Below the pieces are notes generated by a model. It was not told where the DNA came from. It ran no database searches and worked only from the letters and a program-made list of their open reading frames with translations. Positions 8,480 through 22,909 of a DNA stretch of 64,000 nucleotides are shown piece by piece. The translations under genes and the position numbers were made by a program. Within the stretch, counting starts at the first letter, position 1; each line of letters opens with the position of its first letter. The stretch spans positions 62,001-126,000 of the forward strand of contig NZ_JQGJ02000007.1 in the NCBI RefSeq assembly GCF_000802155.2, in the 5' to 3' direction. This DNA comes from Pseudomonas frederiksbergensis. Lineage in GTDB: Bacteria > Pseudomonadota > Gammaproteobacteria > Pseudomonadales > Pseudomonadaceae.

Positions 8480-9721
8480 TTACTCGCCCTGTCGGGCCGC
8501 AGCGTCGAGTTCAAACGCCGTGTGCAGGGCGCGCACGGCCAGCTCCAGGTACTTCTCTTCAATCACCACGGAAACCTTGATTTCCGATGTGGAGATCATC
8601 TGGATGTTGATGCTTTCCTTGGCCAGGGATTCGAACATGCGGCTGGCCACGCCTGCGTGGGAACGCATGCCGACACCGACGATCGAGACCTTGGCGATCT
8701 TGGTGTCGCCGACCACTTCCCGGGCACCGATCTCGTCGGCCGTCTTCTTCAGTACGGCTTCGGCGGACTGGTAGTCGTTGCGGTGCACAGTGAAGGTAAA
8801 GTCGGTGGTGTTATCGTGGGCAACGTTCTGCACGATCATGTCGACTTCAATGTTGGCGGCACTGATCGGGCCGAGGATCTTGAAGGCCACGCCGGGGGTG
8901 TCTGGCACACCACGGATGGTCAGCTTGGCTTCATCGCGGTTGAAAGCGATGCCGGAAATGATCGGCTGTTCCATGGATTCCTCTTCATCAATAGTAATGA
9001 GGGTGCCCGGACCCTCCTTGAAGCTGTGCAGGACGCGCAGCGGAACGTTGTACTTGCCGGCGAATTCAACCGCACGGATCTGCAACACCTTGGAACCGAG
9101 GCTGGCCATTTCCAGCATCTCTTCGAAGGTAATCTTGTCCAGGCGTTGAGCCACGGGCACGACCCGTGGATCGGTGGTGTAGACGCCGTCCACATCGGTG
9201 TAGATCTGGCACTCGTCAGCCTTGAGGGCTGCCGCCAGCGCAACACCCGTGGTATCGGAACCGCCACGACCCAGGGTGGTGATGTTGCCGTGCTCATCCA
9301 CACCTTGGAAACCGGCGACAACCACGACGCGACCGGCCTTCAGGTCACCGCGAATTTTCTGATCGTCGATCTGCAGGATACGCGCTTTATTGTGCGCGCT
9401 GTCCGTCAGGATGCGCACCTGGTTGCCGGTGTAGGACACCGCCGGCACGCCACGCTTGATCAGCGCCATGGCGAGCAAGGCAATAGTCACCTGTTCGCCG
9501 GTGGACACGATCACGTCCAGCTCACGGGGGACCGGTTGCTGGTCGCCGCTGATTTGCTTGGCCAGATCGATCAGACGGTTGGTCTCGCCGCTCATGGCCG
9601 ACAGCACGACCACCAGGTCGTCGCCAGCGTCACGGAATTTCTTAACCTTGTCGGCGACTTGTTCGATTCTCTCGACGGTGCCGACCGAGGTGCCTCCAAA
9701 TTTCTGTACGATCAAAGCCAT
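8480..9721 (-). CDS. lysC: Aspartate kinase LysC
   Basis: A 413-aa enzyme that phosphorylates aspartate, the first step towards lysine, methionine and threonine. The amino-acid-kinase domain starts MALIVQKFGGTSVGT, with GFQGVDEHGNITTLGRGGSD further on. Two C-terminal ACT domains (around 265-410) bind the feedback inhibitors. The start at 9721 is fixed by the invariant N-terminus; the upstream extension is not conserved in character. It lies between alaS and csrA on the same strand, with its own terminator after it. Confidence 0.96.
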   Translation of the reverse strand: MALIVQKFGGTSVGTVERIEQVADKVKKFRDAGDDLVVVLSAMSGETNRLIDLAKQISGDQQPVPRELDVIVSTGEQVTIALLAMALIKRGVPAVSYTGNQVRILTDSAHNKARILQIDDQKIRGDLKAGRVVVVAGFQGVDEHGNITTLGRGGSDTTGVALAAALKADECQIYTDVDGVYTTDPRVVPVAQRLDKITFEEMLEMASLGSKVLQIRAVEFAGKYNVPLRVLHSFKEGPGTLITIDEEESMEQPIISGIAFNRDEAKLTIRGVPDTPGVAFKILGPISAANIEVDMIVQNVAHDNTTDFTFTVHRNDYQSAEAVLKKTADEIGAREVVGDTKIAKVSIVGVGMRSHAGVASRMFESLAKESINIQMISTSEIKVSVVIEEKYLELAVRALHTAFELDAAARQGE

Positions 9722-9806
9722 TTCAAAGCCGCCTCTGCCCATGAAGGGCGCCCAAATAATCAATCAACAGCGGCCGGGCCCACCTCGGCGAACCCGGAGC
9801 GCTGTC

Positions 9807-12431
9807 TTAAATACCCTGCTCTACAAATGCAACGGTCTGGGCCAGTGCCGCGTCCAATGCGCCGGCGTCGGTACCGCCGCCTTGCGCCATGTCCGGACGA
9901 CCACCGCCCTTCCCGCCCACTGCCGCAGCGGCCTGCTTCATCAAATCACCGGCTTTGAGTTGGCCAGTCAGGTCTTTGGTCACGCCTGCGACGAGAACGA
10001 CCTTTTCCTCATGGACACCGCCGAGCAGGATCACTGCGCGACCGAGTTTGTTTTTCAGTTGATCGACCAGCGCCAACAAGGCCTTGCCGTCCTGGCCGTC
10101 GAGACGCGCGGCCAGCACTTTCACGCCCTTGACGTCCACGGCCTGGCCCGACAGATCATCACCCGCGGCACTGGCGGCCTTGGCCTGCAACTGCTCGAGT
10201 TGCTTTTCCAGCAAGCGGTTGCGCTCCAGCACAGCCGACAGCTTGTCGATCAGGTTGTCGCGACTGCCCTTGATCAGGCTCGCCGCTTCCTTGAGTTGTT
10301 CTTCAGCCGCGTTGAGGTACGCCAGCGCTGCTGCGCCAGTGACCGCCTCGATACGCCGTACGCCGGAGGCCACGCCGCCTTCGCTGATGATCTTGAGCAG
10401 GCCGATGTCGCCGGTGCGATTGGCGTGGATGCCACCGCACAGCTCGACGGAGAAATCACCGCCCATGCTCAGCACGCGCACGTTGTCGCCATATTTTTCG
10501 CCGAACAACGCCATCGCGCCCTTGCGCTTGGCGGTCTCGATATCGGTTTCTTCGGTTTCCACCGGGGAATTCTTGCGGATTTCAGCGTTGACGATGTCTT
10601 CCAGCGCCTTGATCTGCTCCGGCTTGATGGCTTCAAAATGGCTGAAGTCGAAGCGCAGGCGCTGGCTGTCCACCAACGAACCTTTTTGCTGGACATGCTC
10701 GCCCAGCACCTGGCGCAACGCTGCGTGCAGCAAGTGCGTGGCGGAGTGGTTCAGGGACGTCGCGTGACGAACCTCGGCATCGACATGGGCCGCCACGGGA
10801 GCAGCGATCATCAAGCTGCCCGACGCCAGCACGCCGTGGTGCAGGAAGGCGCCGCCGGTCTTGGTGGTGTCACGCACGTCGAAACGCGAGCTGCCCGCTT
10901 GCAGGTAACCGCTGTCGCCGATCTGACCGCCGGATTCGGCGTAGAACGGGGTCTTGTCCAGCACGATGACGCCTTCCTGGCCTTCGCTCAGGATGTCGAC
11001 CGATTGTCCGTCCTTATAGATCGCGACGATCTTCGCCGAACCGGTGGTCGCGGTATAGCCGGTGAATTCGGTGGCCACATCGACCTTGACCAGGCTGTTG
11101 TAGTCCATGCCGAAGGAGCTGGCGGAGCGTGCGCGCACACGCTGGGCTTCCATCTCGCGCTCGAAACCTTCCTCGTCGAGGGTCAGGTCGCGTTCGCGGG
11201 CGATGTCGCCGGTCAGGTCCATCGGGAAGCCGTAGGTGTCGTACAGCTTGAACACCACGTCGCCCGGCACCACGTTGCCCTTGAGTTCGGCCAGGTCCTG
11301 CTCGAGGATCTTCAGGCCTTGCTCCAGGGTCTTGGCGAATTGCTCTTCTTCGCCCTTGAGCACGCGTTCGATGTGCGCTTGCTGGGACTTGAGTTCAGGG
11401 AACGCCTCGCCCATCTCGGCCACCAACGCCGCGACGATCTGGTAGAAGAAGCTGCCCTTGGCACCCAGCTTGTTGCCGTGACGGCAGGCGCGACGAATGA
11501 TCCGGCGCAGCACGTAGCCGCGACCTTCGTTGGACGGCAGCACACCGTCGGCAATCAGGAAGCCGCAGGAACGGATGTGGTCGGCGACCACTTTCAGCGA
11601 AGCCTGGTTGTCGTTGGTGCAACCGATGGCCTTGGCCGATGCGCTCAGCAGGCTCTGGAACAGGTCGATTTCATAGTTGGAATGAACGTGCTGCAGCACC
11701 GCGCTGATCCGCTCCAGGCCCATGCCGGTATCGACCGACGGCGCTGGCAGCGGATGCAACACACCATCGGCGGTGCGGTTGAACTGCATGAAGACGTTGT
11801 TCCAGATCTCGATGTAGCGGTCGCCGTCTTCTTCCGGCGAGCCGGGTGGGCCGCCCCAGATGTCGGCGCCGTGATCGTAGAAGATCTCGGTGCAAGGGCC
11901 GCACGGGCCGGTGTCGCCCATGGTCCAGAAGTTATCGGAGGCGTAAGGCGCGCCTTTGTTGTCGCCGATGCGCACCATGCGCTCTGCCGGGACACCGACT
12001 TCTTTGGTCCAGATGTCATAGGCTTCGTCGTCGGTGGCGTAGACCGTTACCCAGAGTTTTTCCTTGGGCAGGTTCAGCCACTTGTCAGACGTGAGGAAGG
12101 TCCAGGCGAAGGTAATGGCGTCGCGCTTGAAATAGTCACCGAAGCTGAAGTTGCCCAGCATTTCGAAGAACGTGTGGTGACGGGCGGTATAGCCGACGTT
12201 TTCCAGGTCGTTGTGCTTGCCGCCGGCACGTACGCATTTCTGGCTGCTCACCGCACGGGTGTACGCACGTTTTTCCTGGCCCAGGAAGCAGTCCTTGAAC
12301 TGGTTCATCCCCGCGTTGGTGAACAGCAGGGTCGGGTCGTTGCCCGGGATCAAAGAGCTGGAGGCTACTCGGGTGTGGCCTTGCTCTTCGAAGAAGCGAA
12401 GGAAGGCTTCACGGATTTCTGCGCTTTTCAT
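9807..12431 (-). CDS. alaS: Alanine-tRNA ligase
   Basis: An 874-aa class II synthetase, normal full length. The N-terminus [19 protein letters not shown] and the motif 2 region ([15 protein letters not shown]) form the aminoacylation domain. The editing domain carries [17 protein letters not shown] and the zinc-type [15 protein letters not shown]. The C-terminal DHHA1 domain ends with the glycine-rich [14 protein letters not shown]. The start at 12431 is set by the family N-terminus. It is followed by lysC 85 bp downstream on the same strand. Confidence 0.97.
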   Translation of the reverse strand: MKSAEIREAFLRFFEEQGHTRVASSSLIPGNDPTLLFTNAGMNQFKDCFLGQEKRAYTRAVSSQKCVRAGGKHNDLENVGYTARHHTFFEMLGNFSFGDYFKRDAITFAWTFLTSDKWLNLPKEKLWVTVYATDDEAYDIWTKEVGVPAERMVRIGDNKGAPYASDNFWTMGDTGPCGPCTEIFYDHGADIWGGPPGSPEEDGDRYIEIWNNVFMQFNRTADGVLHPLPAPSVDTGMGLERISAVLQHVHSNYEIDLFQSLLSASAKAIGCTNDNQASLKVVADHIRSCGFLIADGVLPSNEGRGYVLRRIIRRACRHGNKLGAKGSFFYQIVAALVAEMGEAFPELKSQQAHIERVLKGEEEQFAKTLEQGLKILEQDLAELKGNVVPGDVVFKLYDTYGFPMDLTGDIARERDLTLDEEGFEREMEAQRVRARSASSFGMDYNSLVKVDVATEFTGYTATTGSAKIVAIYKDGQSVDILSEGQEGVIVLDKTPFYAESGGQIGDSGYLQAGSSRFDVRDTTKTGGAFLHHGVLASGSLMIAAPVAAHVDAEVRHATSLNHSATHLLHAALRQVLGEHVQQKGSLVDSQRLRFDFSHFEAIKPEQIKALEDIVNAEIRKNSPVETEETDIETAKRKGAMALFGEKYGDNVRVLSMGGDFSVELCGGIHANRTGDIGLLKIISEGGVASGVRRIEAVTGAAALAYLNAAEEQLKEAASLIKGSRDNLIDKLSAVLERNRLLEKQLEQLQAKAASAAGDDLSGQAVDVKGVKVLAARLDGQDGKALLALVDQLKNKLGRAVILLGGVHEEKVVLVAGVTKDLTGQLKAGDLMKQAAAAVGGKGGGRPDMAQGGGTDAGALDAALAQTVAFVEQGI

Positions 12432-12577
12432 TAGGTTCTTCCACGGAGGCTGCGGCCAAAGGCCTGTGCAAAACGTCAACAGACGAAGCAACGGCAAAGG
12501 GCCGCATTATATCGGCCCTGCGCGTGGGGTACAGCGTGTTTATGCGATAGAAATGGTCAATTGGCCCGGTTACCCGG

Positions 12578-13582
12578 TCATTGGCGGGAAAATTCGACGA
12601 AAGTGGCGATTACCTGGTCGATTTGCGCCGCGCTCACGTCCATGTGCGTCACCATTCGCAAGCGTGGCGCCGCACTGAGCTTGACGCCCCGCTCATCGGC
12701 AAACGCCTTGACCGCCCCGGCCCGCTCGCCCATCTCTACGTAGACCATGTTGGTCTGCACCGGCTCGACCTCGAAGCCCGCAGCCCGCAGGCCCTCGGCG
12801 AGCCGCAGGGCATTGGCGTGGTCATCGGCCAGGCGCTGGACGTTGTGCTCCAGCGCATACAGCCCCGCCGCCGCGAGGATCCCGGCCTGGCGCATGCCGC
12901 CACCGACCATCTTGCGCAGCCGGCGCGCCTTGCCGATCAATTCGGCGCTGCCGCACAGGACCGAGCCCACGGGAGCGCCGAGGCCCTTGGACAGGCACAC
13001 CGATACCGAATCGAAATACTGGGTGATGTCCCGGGCATCGACATTCAGCTTGACCGCCGCGTTGTACAATCGCGCGCCATCAAGATGCAGGGCCAGGCCA
13101 TTCTCCTGGGTGAAACGCCGCGCACGGGCCAGGTACTCCAGCGGCAGCACCTTGCCCTGCATGGTGTTTTCCAGGGCCAGCAAGCGGGTGCGGGCAAAAT
13201 GAAAGTCATCGGGCTTGATCGCCGCGGCGACGTGCGCCAGGTCCAAAGAGCCATCCGCCTGCACTTCGAGGGGCTGGGGCTGGATCGAGCCGAGCACCGC
13301 CGCACCGCCGCCTTCGTATTTGTAGGTGTGGGCCTGTTGGCCGACGATGTATTCATCGCCGCGCTCGCAGTGGGCCATCAACCCCAACAGGTTGCTCATG
13401 GTGCCCGTGGGCACGAACAGCGCCGCAGCGAACCCCAGGCGCGCGGCCAGTTCAGCTTCGAGGCGATTGACGGTCGGGTCTTCGCCATATACATCGTCGC
13501 CGGTCGGCGCACTGGCCATGGCATCCAGCATGCCGGCGGAAGGTTGGGTGACCGTGTCGCTGCGAAGATCGATAACACTCAT
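12578..13582 (-). CDS. ltaE: Low-specificity L-threonine aldolase
   Basis: A 334-aa PLP enzyme cleaving threonine or allo-threonine to glycine and acetaldehyde. The N-terminus [18 protein letters not shown] is the family signature. [15 protein letters not shown] supplies the PLP-contacting Asp, and [16 protein letters not shown] the Schiff-base Lys. The start at 13582 matches the family; 20 upstream in-frame codons are excluded. Transcribed alone, away from the divergent FMN riboswitch region. Confidence 0.92.
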   Translation of the reverse strand: MSVIDLRSDTVTQPSAGMLDAMASAPTGDDVYGEDPTVNRLEAELAARLGFAAALFVPTGTMSNLLGLMAHCERGDEYIVGQQAHTYKYEGGGAAVLGSIQPQPLEVQADGSLDLAHVAAAIKPDDFHFARTRLLALENTMQGKVLPLEYLARARRFTQENGLALHLDGARLYNAAVKLNVDARDITQYFDSVSVCLSKGLGAPVGSVLCGSAELIGKARRLRKMVGGGMRQAGILAAAGLYALEHNVQRLADDHANALRLAEGLRAAGFEVEPVQTNMVYVEMGERAGAVKAFADERGVKLSAAPRLRMVTHMDVSAAQIDQVIATFVEFSRQ

Positions 13583-13678
13583 GAATCTGGCCTCGGGTTC
13601 TGGTGGGAGAATTCCCTTTCGGAGGGCAATTACTGCGGGCAAGAGCAGAATTAATCAAGCCCGGCCCAAGGAATTTCC

Positions 13679-13770
13679 GTGGCGAGGGAGCTTGCTCCCG
13701 CTCGGCTACGAAGAAGCCGCCAGAGATTGGGTCTGCTTCGCATTCCAACGGGAGCAAGCTCCCTCGCCAC
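13679..13770. repeat. REP doublet (REPIN)
   Basis: Two 22-bp REP palindromes in inverted orientation, 13679-13700 (GTGGCGAGGGAGCTTGCTCC plus two bases) and 13749-13770 (its exact reverse complement), separated by 48 bp. Typical Pseudomonas intergenic REPIN, presumably dispersed by a RAYT transposase elsewhere. Confidence 0.85.
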
Positions 13771-13856
13771 AGTGCGTGCCCTTGGCTCCAGGTCATGCAC
13801 TGCATCGGAATATGTGTTAAAAATCGTCCGCCGTCACAAAATGTGGCGGCAAAACG

Positions 13857-14023
13857 TTCTCAGGGCGGGGTGCAATTCCCCACCGGCGGTAATTGCGCGC
13901 AATGCGCATAGCCCGCGAGCGCTTGGCGGCACATCGTTTTTGGGATGTATCGACAAGGTCAGCAGACCCGGTGTGATCCCGGGGCCGACGGTCATAGTCC
14001 GGATGAAGAGAGAACGGGATTGA
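13857..14023 (+). ncRNA. FMN riboswitch (RFN element)
   Basis: All conserved blocks are in order: AGGGCGGGGTGCAATTCCCC, ACCGGCGGTAAT, AGCCCGCGAGC, GGTCAGCAGACCCGGTG, GGGGCCGACGGTCATAGTCC, GGATGAAGAGAGAACGGGAT. It precedes ribH by about 100 bp, so FMN should repress lumazine synthase expression, in gamma-proteobacteria usually by hiding the ribosome site. Confidence 0.96.
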
Positions 14024-14120
14024 CACCCAAGGGCCGCCTGCGACTGTCTTGTGCCCGGCGCACCCTCGAATCCCCTTCGATTCATGACGCCCTGTTTTTC
14101 ACACAAACAGGAACCAGAAC

Positions 14121-14630
14121 ATGCAACCCACCGCAATCGACAGCAAGGCCAAAACCCATCCGGGCGAGCGCGTCGCGTTCATCCAAGCCTGCTGGCACAA
14201 GGAAATCGTCGACCAGAGCCGTAAAGGCTTCGTCGCCGAAATGCTCAGCCAGGGCTACCAGGAAAGTGACATCGACTTTTTCGAAGTCGGCGGCGCGTTC
14301 GAAATCCCGCTGCACGCCAAGCTGCTGGCCAGATCAGGCCGCTACGCCGGTATCGTCGCCGCCGGCCTGGTGGTGGATGGCGGCATCTACCGCCACGAAT
14401 TCGTCGCCCAATCGGTGATCAGCGGCTTGATGCAGGTGCAATTGGAAACCGAAGTACCGGTGTTCTCGGTCGTGCTGACGCCGCATCACTTCCACGCTGG
14501 GGAAGAACATCAGAAGTTCTTCTTCGAGCACTTCGTGCACAAGGGCCAGGAAGCGGCGAAAACCTGCGCCGATACGCTGCACAAGACCCGGGCATTGCGT
14601 CGCAGCGAACAGCGGGCGGTAGCGGTCTAA
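14121..14630 (+). CDS. ribH: 6,7-dimethyl-8-ribityllumazine synthase (RibH2 type)
   Basis: A 169-aa enzyme condensing the pyrimidinedione and dihydroxybutanone phosphate to lumazine, the penultimate step of riboflavin synthesis. Motifs: FEVGGAFEIPLHAKLLA in the substrate pocket and GLVVDGGIYRHEFVAQSVISGLM. The C-terminal LTPHHFHAGEEHQKFFFEHF is characteristic of the larger RibH2-like forms rather than the housekeeping RibH of the rib operon. Its own FMN riboswitch upstream implies flavin-responsive expression as a second, independent lumazine synthase. Confidence 0.9.
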   Translation: MQPTAIDSKAKTHPGERVAFIQACWHKEIVDQSRKGFVAEMLSQGYQESDIDFFEVGGAFEIPLHAKLLARSGRYAGIVAAGLVVDGGIYRHEFVAQSVISGLMQVQLETEVPVFSVVLTPHHFHAGEEHQKFFFEHFVHKGQEAAKTCADTLHKTRALRRSEQRAVAV

Positions 14631-14645
14631 AAGCTGGAAAAAGCC

Positions 14646-14672
14646 TGTGGGAGCGGGCTGCCCGTTCCCACA
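14646..14672. repeat. Single REP palindrome
   Basis: TGTGGGAGCGGGC.. and ..CCCGTTCCCACA form an imperfect palindrome in the gap between the convergent ribH and aruE ends. It may act as a terminator. Confidence 0.7.
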
Positions 14673-14689
14673 CTGGAATGATCTGGGCG

Positions 14690-15697
14690 TCAGGCCAGGC
14701 TTTCATCCGTCGCCGGCACGATCAAAATGCCAGCCCGCAAGCCATTCTTGACCCTGGGGTTCGGGAAGATGATCCGCGCGCCCTCCTCCTCGATCACCCA
14801 GCGGGTCTGGGCGATGTCCTCAGCCAGCACATAACCTTTTTCAAGCTCGGAGAAGTTCTCGATATCTGCCGGCAGGTTCAGGCGGAAGCTGTCGCTGTGC
14901 TTGATGATTTCCCGGGCCACGCTGAACAATTGAAGACCGTCCAGGCTGCCTTCCGTCTCCGGCTCGTTGCCTTCGATGATCTGGTGCAGACGGGTTTCCA
15001 ACAAGCCGACATTGACGCCGTCGTTCTGGCCAAATGGCCGGGCCTTGCCCAGTTCCAGGGTGAAGGACTCGGCGCCAAGCTGGTCGTAGGTATAGGCGCT
15101 GAACACGATGGACGGTTTGTTCTGCAACAACACCGCCTCCATGCCCGCCGCACGCAGGCGCGCCAGTTCTCGGCGCGAATGCTGGCGGCCTTCCTTCCAC
15201 GGGTACAAGGCGAACTGCTCGATCTTCGAGCCACGAATGGCGGTGTGCAGGTCGTAGTGCAAGCGGCTGCGGTCCGGCACGCTGAAGAAACTCGCCGCCA
15301 GCCGTTCCAGTTCACAGGCGCGCAACGCCTCGGGGCCGCCGCTCAGCTCATGGCGACCATTGAACAAGCGGTTGACGTCCTGTTCGACGAAGCGCTCGCC
15401 GCGACGAATGGCCTCGGGATTGCCAAACAGGAAAAGAACGCGTGCACGGGGCTTCAGGTCGCCACGGGCGATGTCATGCAGCAGGCGGTCGAGCAATTCG
15501 ATCGGCGCGGTTTCGTTGCCGTGGATACCGGCCGACAGCAGCAGGTCCAGGCCATTATCCCGGGCTTCGGGCGGCTTGACCTCCAGCGCGCCCTCGCTCA
15601 ACCAGCGCATCCGTACGCCTTCGACAGTCAGTTGAGTCTTCTCCGCCGGTTCACGGCCGGCGAGGGTCAGTTCAAGCAGTTTGCCGAGGGCGAGCAT
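14690..15697 (-). CDS. aruE: Succinylglutamate desuccinylase
   Basis: A 335-aa zinc metallo-hydrolase of the AstE/aspartoacylase family that splits succinylglutamate into glutamate and succinate, the last step of the arginine succinyltransferase pathway. The zinc site is visible as [13 protein letters not shown] (His, Glu) and [11 protein letters not shown] (His). The start [10 protein letters not shown] is at 15697. It is the last gene of the aruCFGDB-orf-aruE operon, 12 bp after the small orf. Confidence 0.95.
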   Translation of the reverse strand: MLALGKLLELTLAGREPAEKTQLTVEGVRMRWLSEGALEVKPPEARDNGLDLLLSAGIHGNETAPIELLDRLLHDIARGDLKPRARVLFLFGNPEAIRRGERFVEQDVNRLFNGRHELSGGPEALRACELERLAASFFSVPDRSRLHYDLHTAIRGSKIEQFALYPWKEGRQHSRRELARLRAAGMEAVLLQNKPSIVFSAYTYDQLGAESFTLELGKARPFGQNDGVNVGLLETRLHQIIEGNEPETEGSLDGLQLFSVAREIIKHSDSFRLNLPADIENFSELEKGYVLAEDIAQTRWVIEEEGARIIFPNPRVKNGLRAGILIVPATDESLA

Positions 15698-15709
15698 AGT
15701 GCGGTTTCC

Positions 15710-15997
15710 TTAATGGTCGTGGCCGCAATCCGGGCCATGGACGTGGTCGTCATCGCCAAGCTCCGCCGGCTCCATTTCCAGTTGCAGGCTGACCAGGTTG
15801 GTGGCCAACGGACGCAACAGCAGGTTGGCGTATTCCTCGTCCCCTTCCTCGACGTCGACGCCGATCAGCAGCTGACCGCGGCCATCTTGCTGGATCCACA
15901 ACTCCTTGCCCTGCCACATCACCGCGACGCGGGTGCAGGAGGTTTCCAGTTGCGTGCCGTCGGTGTCTTCAAGGATCAGCTGCAGGGTATCGCTCAT
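15710..15997 (-). CDS. Small acidic protein of the aru operon, unknown function
   Basis: A 95-aa acidic protein (MSDTLQLILEDTDGTQLE) between aruB and aruE. Its tail HVHGPDCGHDH contains several His and a Cys and could bind a metal, which is notable next to the zinc enzyme AruE. Homologues at this position in Pseudomonas are often misannotated as a topoisomerase; nothing in the sequence supports that. Co-transcription with aruE is clear from the 12-bp gap. Confidence 0.75.
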   Translation of the reverse strand: MSDTLQLILEDTDGTQLETSCTRVAVMWQGKELWIQQDGRGQLLIGVDVEEGDEEYANLLLRPLATNLVSLQLEMEPAELGDDDHVHGPDCGHDH

Positions 15998-16066
15998 GTC
16001 TTTACGTTCTCGTGTGGGGATAAGGCAACGCGCCCTGCTTTGACTGTAGTCAGGTCGCGCGCGCTT

Positions 16067-17413
16067 TCAATTGATCTGGAAAGGATAGACCGAGCCAAGT
16101 TTAAGGATTTGTGTCAGCTCATCCAGGGCCGACCGGCATTCGAGCAGTAATTGCGGGTCCGCCAGGTCGTTTTCGGTCATGCGGTCGCGGTAGTGGTTCT
16201 CGACCCATTGGGTCAGCGAATCGTACAGCGGCGCGGTCATGATAACCCCTGGGTTGACGGCCGCCAGTTCGGTTTCGTTCAGCGCCACGCGCAACCGCAG
16301 GCAAGCCGGGCCGCCGCCGTTCTGCATGCTTTGCTTGAGATCGAAGACCTTCACTTCACGGATCACCCCGCCAGCGCCCGTCAGGCCTTGCAGGTACTGC
16401 CAGACGCGTTCGTTGCTACGGCATTCTTCCGGCACGATCAACAGCATCGAGCCGTCAGGACGCGACAGCAACTGGCTATTGAACAGGTAGGAACGTACTG
16501 CGTCATCGACGGTGACCGCCGAACGCGGTACGCACACCGATTGAAATTTCCCACCGACCTTGGCGAGTTTGCCGCTCAGCTCGGCCAACATTTTGTCAGT
16601 CCCGAGGAACGCGTCCTCGTGGTAGAACAGCACTTCGCCATTGCCCACCGCGATCACGTCGTTGTGGAACACGCCCTGATCAATCACCGACGGGTTCTGT
16701 TGCGCGTAGACCACGCCCTCCTCCCTCAGGCCGTGCAGGCGGGCAACCGCCTGGGAGGCTTCGAGGGTCTGGCGCGCCGGGTATTTTTGCGGCGCCGGAT
16801 AACGGTTGTCGAAAGCACTGCGACCGAAGACGAAGAATTCGACACCGGCCTCGCCATACGCGCGGCAGAAACGGGTGTGGTTGGCCGCGCCTTCGTCGCC
16901 GAACTGCGCCACGGCCGGCAATGCGGCGTGGTGGGCGAAGTGTTGCTGGTTCGCGAACATCGCCCCCAACACGCGACTGGTGGTCGGATGCTCGATGCTG
17001 CGGTGGTATTTGCAGTTCAGGTTGGCTGCAGTGAAATGCACGCGGCCATCGGCGGTGTCGGCGCTCGGGCTGACCGTGGCGGCGTTGGCCACCCACATGC
17101 TCGAGGCCGAGCAACTGGCAACCAGCAACGGCATCGCTTCTTTCGCGGCCCGCTGGATGACCTGCGCGTCGCTGCCGGCAAAGCCCAGCCGGCGCAGGGC
17201 CGCCACGTCGGGGCGCTCCTGCGGCGCCAGCACACCTTGCTGGAAGCCCATGTCCATCAGCGCCTTCATTTTCGCCAGGCCCTGCAGCGCTGCTTCCTTG
17301 GGGTTGGAAGACTGCTGGCTGTTGCTCTGGGAGGCGACGTTGCCGTAGGAGAGCCCGCCGTAGTTATGGGTCGGCCCCACTAGACCGTCAAAGTTGACTT
17401 CATAGGATTTCAT
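16067..17413 (-). CDS. aruB: N-succinylarginine dihydrolase
   Basis: A 448-aa amidinotransferase-fold enzyme converting succinylarginine to succinylornithine, ammonia and CO2, step 2 of the pathway. It begins [20 protein letters not shown], the AstB signature. [21 protein letters not shown] carries a catalytic His, and [15 protein letters not shown] the nucleophilic Cys. Full length for the family. It lies between aruD and the small orf; a REP pair separates it from aruD. Confidence 0.96.
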   Translation of the reverse strand: MKSYEVNFDGLVGPTHNYGGLSYGNVASQSNSQQSSNPKEAALQGLAKMKALMDMGFQQGVLAPQERPDVAALRRLGFAGSDAQVIQRAAKEAMPLLVASCSASSMWVANAATVSPSADTADGRVHFTAANLNCKYHRSIEHPTTSRVLGAMFANQQHFAHHAALPAVAQFGDEGAANHTRFCRAYGEAGVEFFVFGRSAFDNRYPAPQKYPARQTLEASQAVARLHGLREEGVVYAQQNPSVIDQGVFHNDVIAVGNGEVLFYHEDAFLGTDKMLAELSGKLAKVGGKFQSVCVPRSAVTVDDAVRSYLFNSQLLSRPDGSMLLIVPEECRSNERVWQYLQGLTGAGGVIREVKVFDLKQSMQNGGGPACLRLRVALNETELAAVNPGVIMTAPLYDSLTQWVENHYRDRMTENDLADPQLLLECRSALDELTQILKLGSVYPFQIN

Positions 17414-17492
17414 CAGCGAGGCTCCACGAGAATCTGTTTTTTATAGGCATCAATATCGGCTGTAAGCGCGGCCATCGTCGGATCGCCGCCCG

Positions 17493-17549
17493 GAGCAGGC
17501 TCGCTCCCACACAAGGACTTTGCAAATCCCTGTGGGAGCGAGCCTGCTC
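17493..17549. repeat. REP doublet (REPIN) inside the aru operon
   Basis: GAGCAGGCTCGCTCCCACA (17493-17511) and its exact reverse complement (17531-17549), 19 bp apart, in the aruD-aruB gap. Within an operon such a hairpin can alter mRNA stability or transcription of the downstream aruB-orf-aruE part. Confidence 0.85.
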
Positions 17550-17559
17550 GCGAAAAGGG

Positions 17560-20051
<2,492 letters not shown>

Positions 20052-20105
20052 GCTATCTCCTCAGACGGGCCGCTCACGCCACCCGCGAAACTCAGCTGTA
20101 AAGCG

Positions 20106-21125
20106 TTATACGGCTACCAGGCGCACGCTGGCGCCCTCGCCGACGCCCAAGGCTTCGGCCGCTTCCATGTCCAGCGTCACTGGCTTGCCTGGTGCGTAAT
20201 CGAGCTCAAGCAGCACGGCGCGGTAATCCTGCAATTGGGCATTGGCCACCAGGTATTGGCGGCCGGCACCCTTGACCGGTTCACCAATCTTGACCGGCAC
20301 CACGCGGCTCTGGGCGATCGAGCGGATGCCCGAGACACGGGCATGCAGGGTCGGGCCACCGTCGAAGATGTCGATGTAGTGATCAGTCTCGAAGCCCTCG
20401 CGCATCAGGATGTCGAAGGTGATCTGCGCACGCGGGTGGACCTGGCCCATGGCTTCCTGGGCGGCATCCGGCAGCAGCGGCACGTAGATCGGGTAATGCG
20501 GCATCAGCTCGGCGAGGAAGGTCCGGCTTTTCAGCCCGCACAAGCGCTCGGCGGCGGCGTAGTTGAGGTCGAAGAAGTTGCGACCGATGGCGTCCCAGAA
20601 CGGCGAGTCGCCATTCTCATCGCTATAGCCGACGATCTCGGTCACCACCGAATCGGCGAAGCGCTCCGGGTGGCTGGCGACAAACAGCAGGCGCCCACGG
20701 GAGTTGAGTTCGGCCCAAGGCGATCCGACCAGTTCCGGCACGACGTAGAAACTCGTCAGCAGACTGTTGCCGGTCAGGTCGTGGCACTGGGAGAGAACGT
20801 GGATCTTGTTGTGGATCTTCAACTCACGGGAGGCGTGAACGAAGGTCTCGTTGCGAAAGCTGTAGAACGGTTCGGAGTAACCGGCCGAAGCGACAATGGC
20901 CGAACAGCCGGCCAACTTGCCGGTCGCGGTGTCTTCAAGGACGAAGAAATAGCTCTCTTCACCGTTGAAGCTGACTTCGGCGGCAAACGAGGCTTCGCTT
21001 GCGGCGATCTTGTCGCTCAGGCGTTCCACGTCATCCGGCAAGGAAGTGACACCGATCGGACTGTCCGCAGCCAGGCGCTGTACCTCACCCAGGTCAGCCA
21101 TTTGCGCGGGGCGCATCACCAGCAT
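20106..21125 (-). CDS. aruF: Arginine/ornithine N-succinyltransferase, alpha subunit
   Basis: A 339-aa AstA-family protein paralogous to the neighbouring AruG. Shared segments are SPIGVTSLPDDVERL and LAELMPHYPIYVPLLPDAA. The start MLVMRPAQMADL at 21125 has a TAAGGAG ribosome site. It is the second gene of the operon after aruC, with a REP-containing gap of about 170 bp between them. Confidence 0.95.
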   Translation of the reverse strand: MLVMRPAQMADLGEVQRLAADSPIGVTSLPDDVERLSDKIAASEASFAAEVSFNGEESYFFVLEDTATGKLAGCSAIVASAGYSEPFYSFRNETFVHASRELKIHNKIHVLSQCHDLTGNSLLTSFYVVPELVGSPWAELNSRGRLLFVASHPERFADSVVTEIVGYSDENGDSPFWDAIGRNFFDLNYAAAERLCGLKSRTFLAELMPHYPIYVPLLPDAAQEAMGQVHPRAQITFDILMREGFETDHYIDIFDGGPTLHARVSGIRSIAQSRVVPVKIGEPVKGAGRQYLVANAQLQDYRAVLLELDYAPGKPVTLDMEAAEALGVGEGASVRLVAV

Positions 21126-21192
21126 GGTGTCACTCCTTAACTTGAAATAAACGGTTCGACCATTGGGTCGACACAGAGAAAAAAATGTTCAA

Positions 21193-21282
21193 TGTGGGAG
21201 CGCGCTTGCTCGCGAAGGCGGTTTGTCAGGCAACATTTGCGCTGAATGTGACAGCCTCTTCGCGAGCAACCCCGCCCCCACA
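21193..21282. repeat. REP doublet, diverged
   Basis: TGTGGGAGCGCGCTTGCTCG and onward (21193-21217), plus an inverted partner beginning CTTCGCGAGCAACCCCG (21258-21282), in the aruC-aruF gap. The arms are not perfectly matched. Confidence 0.7.
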
Positions 21283-21299
21283 AGGGGTCCCACTCAGCC

Positions 21300-22619
<1,320 letters not shown>

Positions 22620-22649
22620 TTATAGCGCCAACCCACGTTTTTCGCGGGT

Positions 22650-22665
22650 TTACGGCAATGCGACA
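22650..22665 (-). promoter_or_regulatory. ArgR binding half-site upstream of aruC
   Basis: On the minus strand TGTCGCATTGCCGTAA matches the Pseudomonas ArgR consensus TGTCGC-N6-GNAA exactly. A degenerate second half may lie directly upstream. Matches the known ArgR activation of the aru operon. Confidence 0.65.
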
Positions 22666-22740
22666 AATAACGTCGCAAAGGCGCAGTTTAAACGTTGTGG
22701 CAGGATTTGAGGTGTCGGCATCCAGATTTCCATTACAACT

Positions 22741-22870
22741 GTGGCGAGGGGATTTATCCCCGCTGGGCTGCGCAGCAGCCCCAAGACAGTTAACGCTATC
22801 CATCTGACACACCGAGCTGCCTGGCTTCAGGGGCGCTTCGCGCCCCAGCGGGGATAAATCCCCTCGCCAC
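22741..22870. repeat. Long REP doublet (REPIN)
   Basis: 27-bp arms, 22741-22767 (GTGGCGAGGGGATTTATCCC and onward) and the exact inverse at 22844-22870. The 76-bp loop has further inverted pieces. Lies between the tandem argR and aruC genes. Confidence 0.88.
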
Positions 22871-22909
22871 AGGGCTATATGCCCTACTCATACAGAAGTT
22901 GTGCCTGCC

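Noticed and set aside
9456-12434. A 992-codon open frame on the plus strand opposite alaS
   Set aside because: It is the antisense shadow of the GC-rich alaS gene; the minus strand encodes full-length alanine-tRNA ligase with all motifs.
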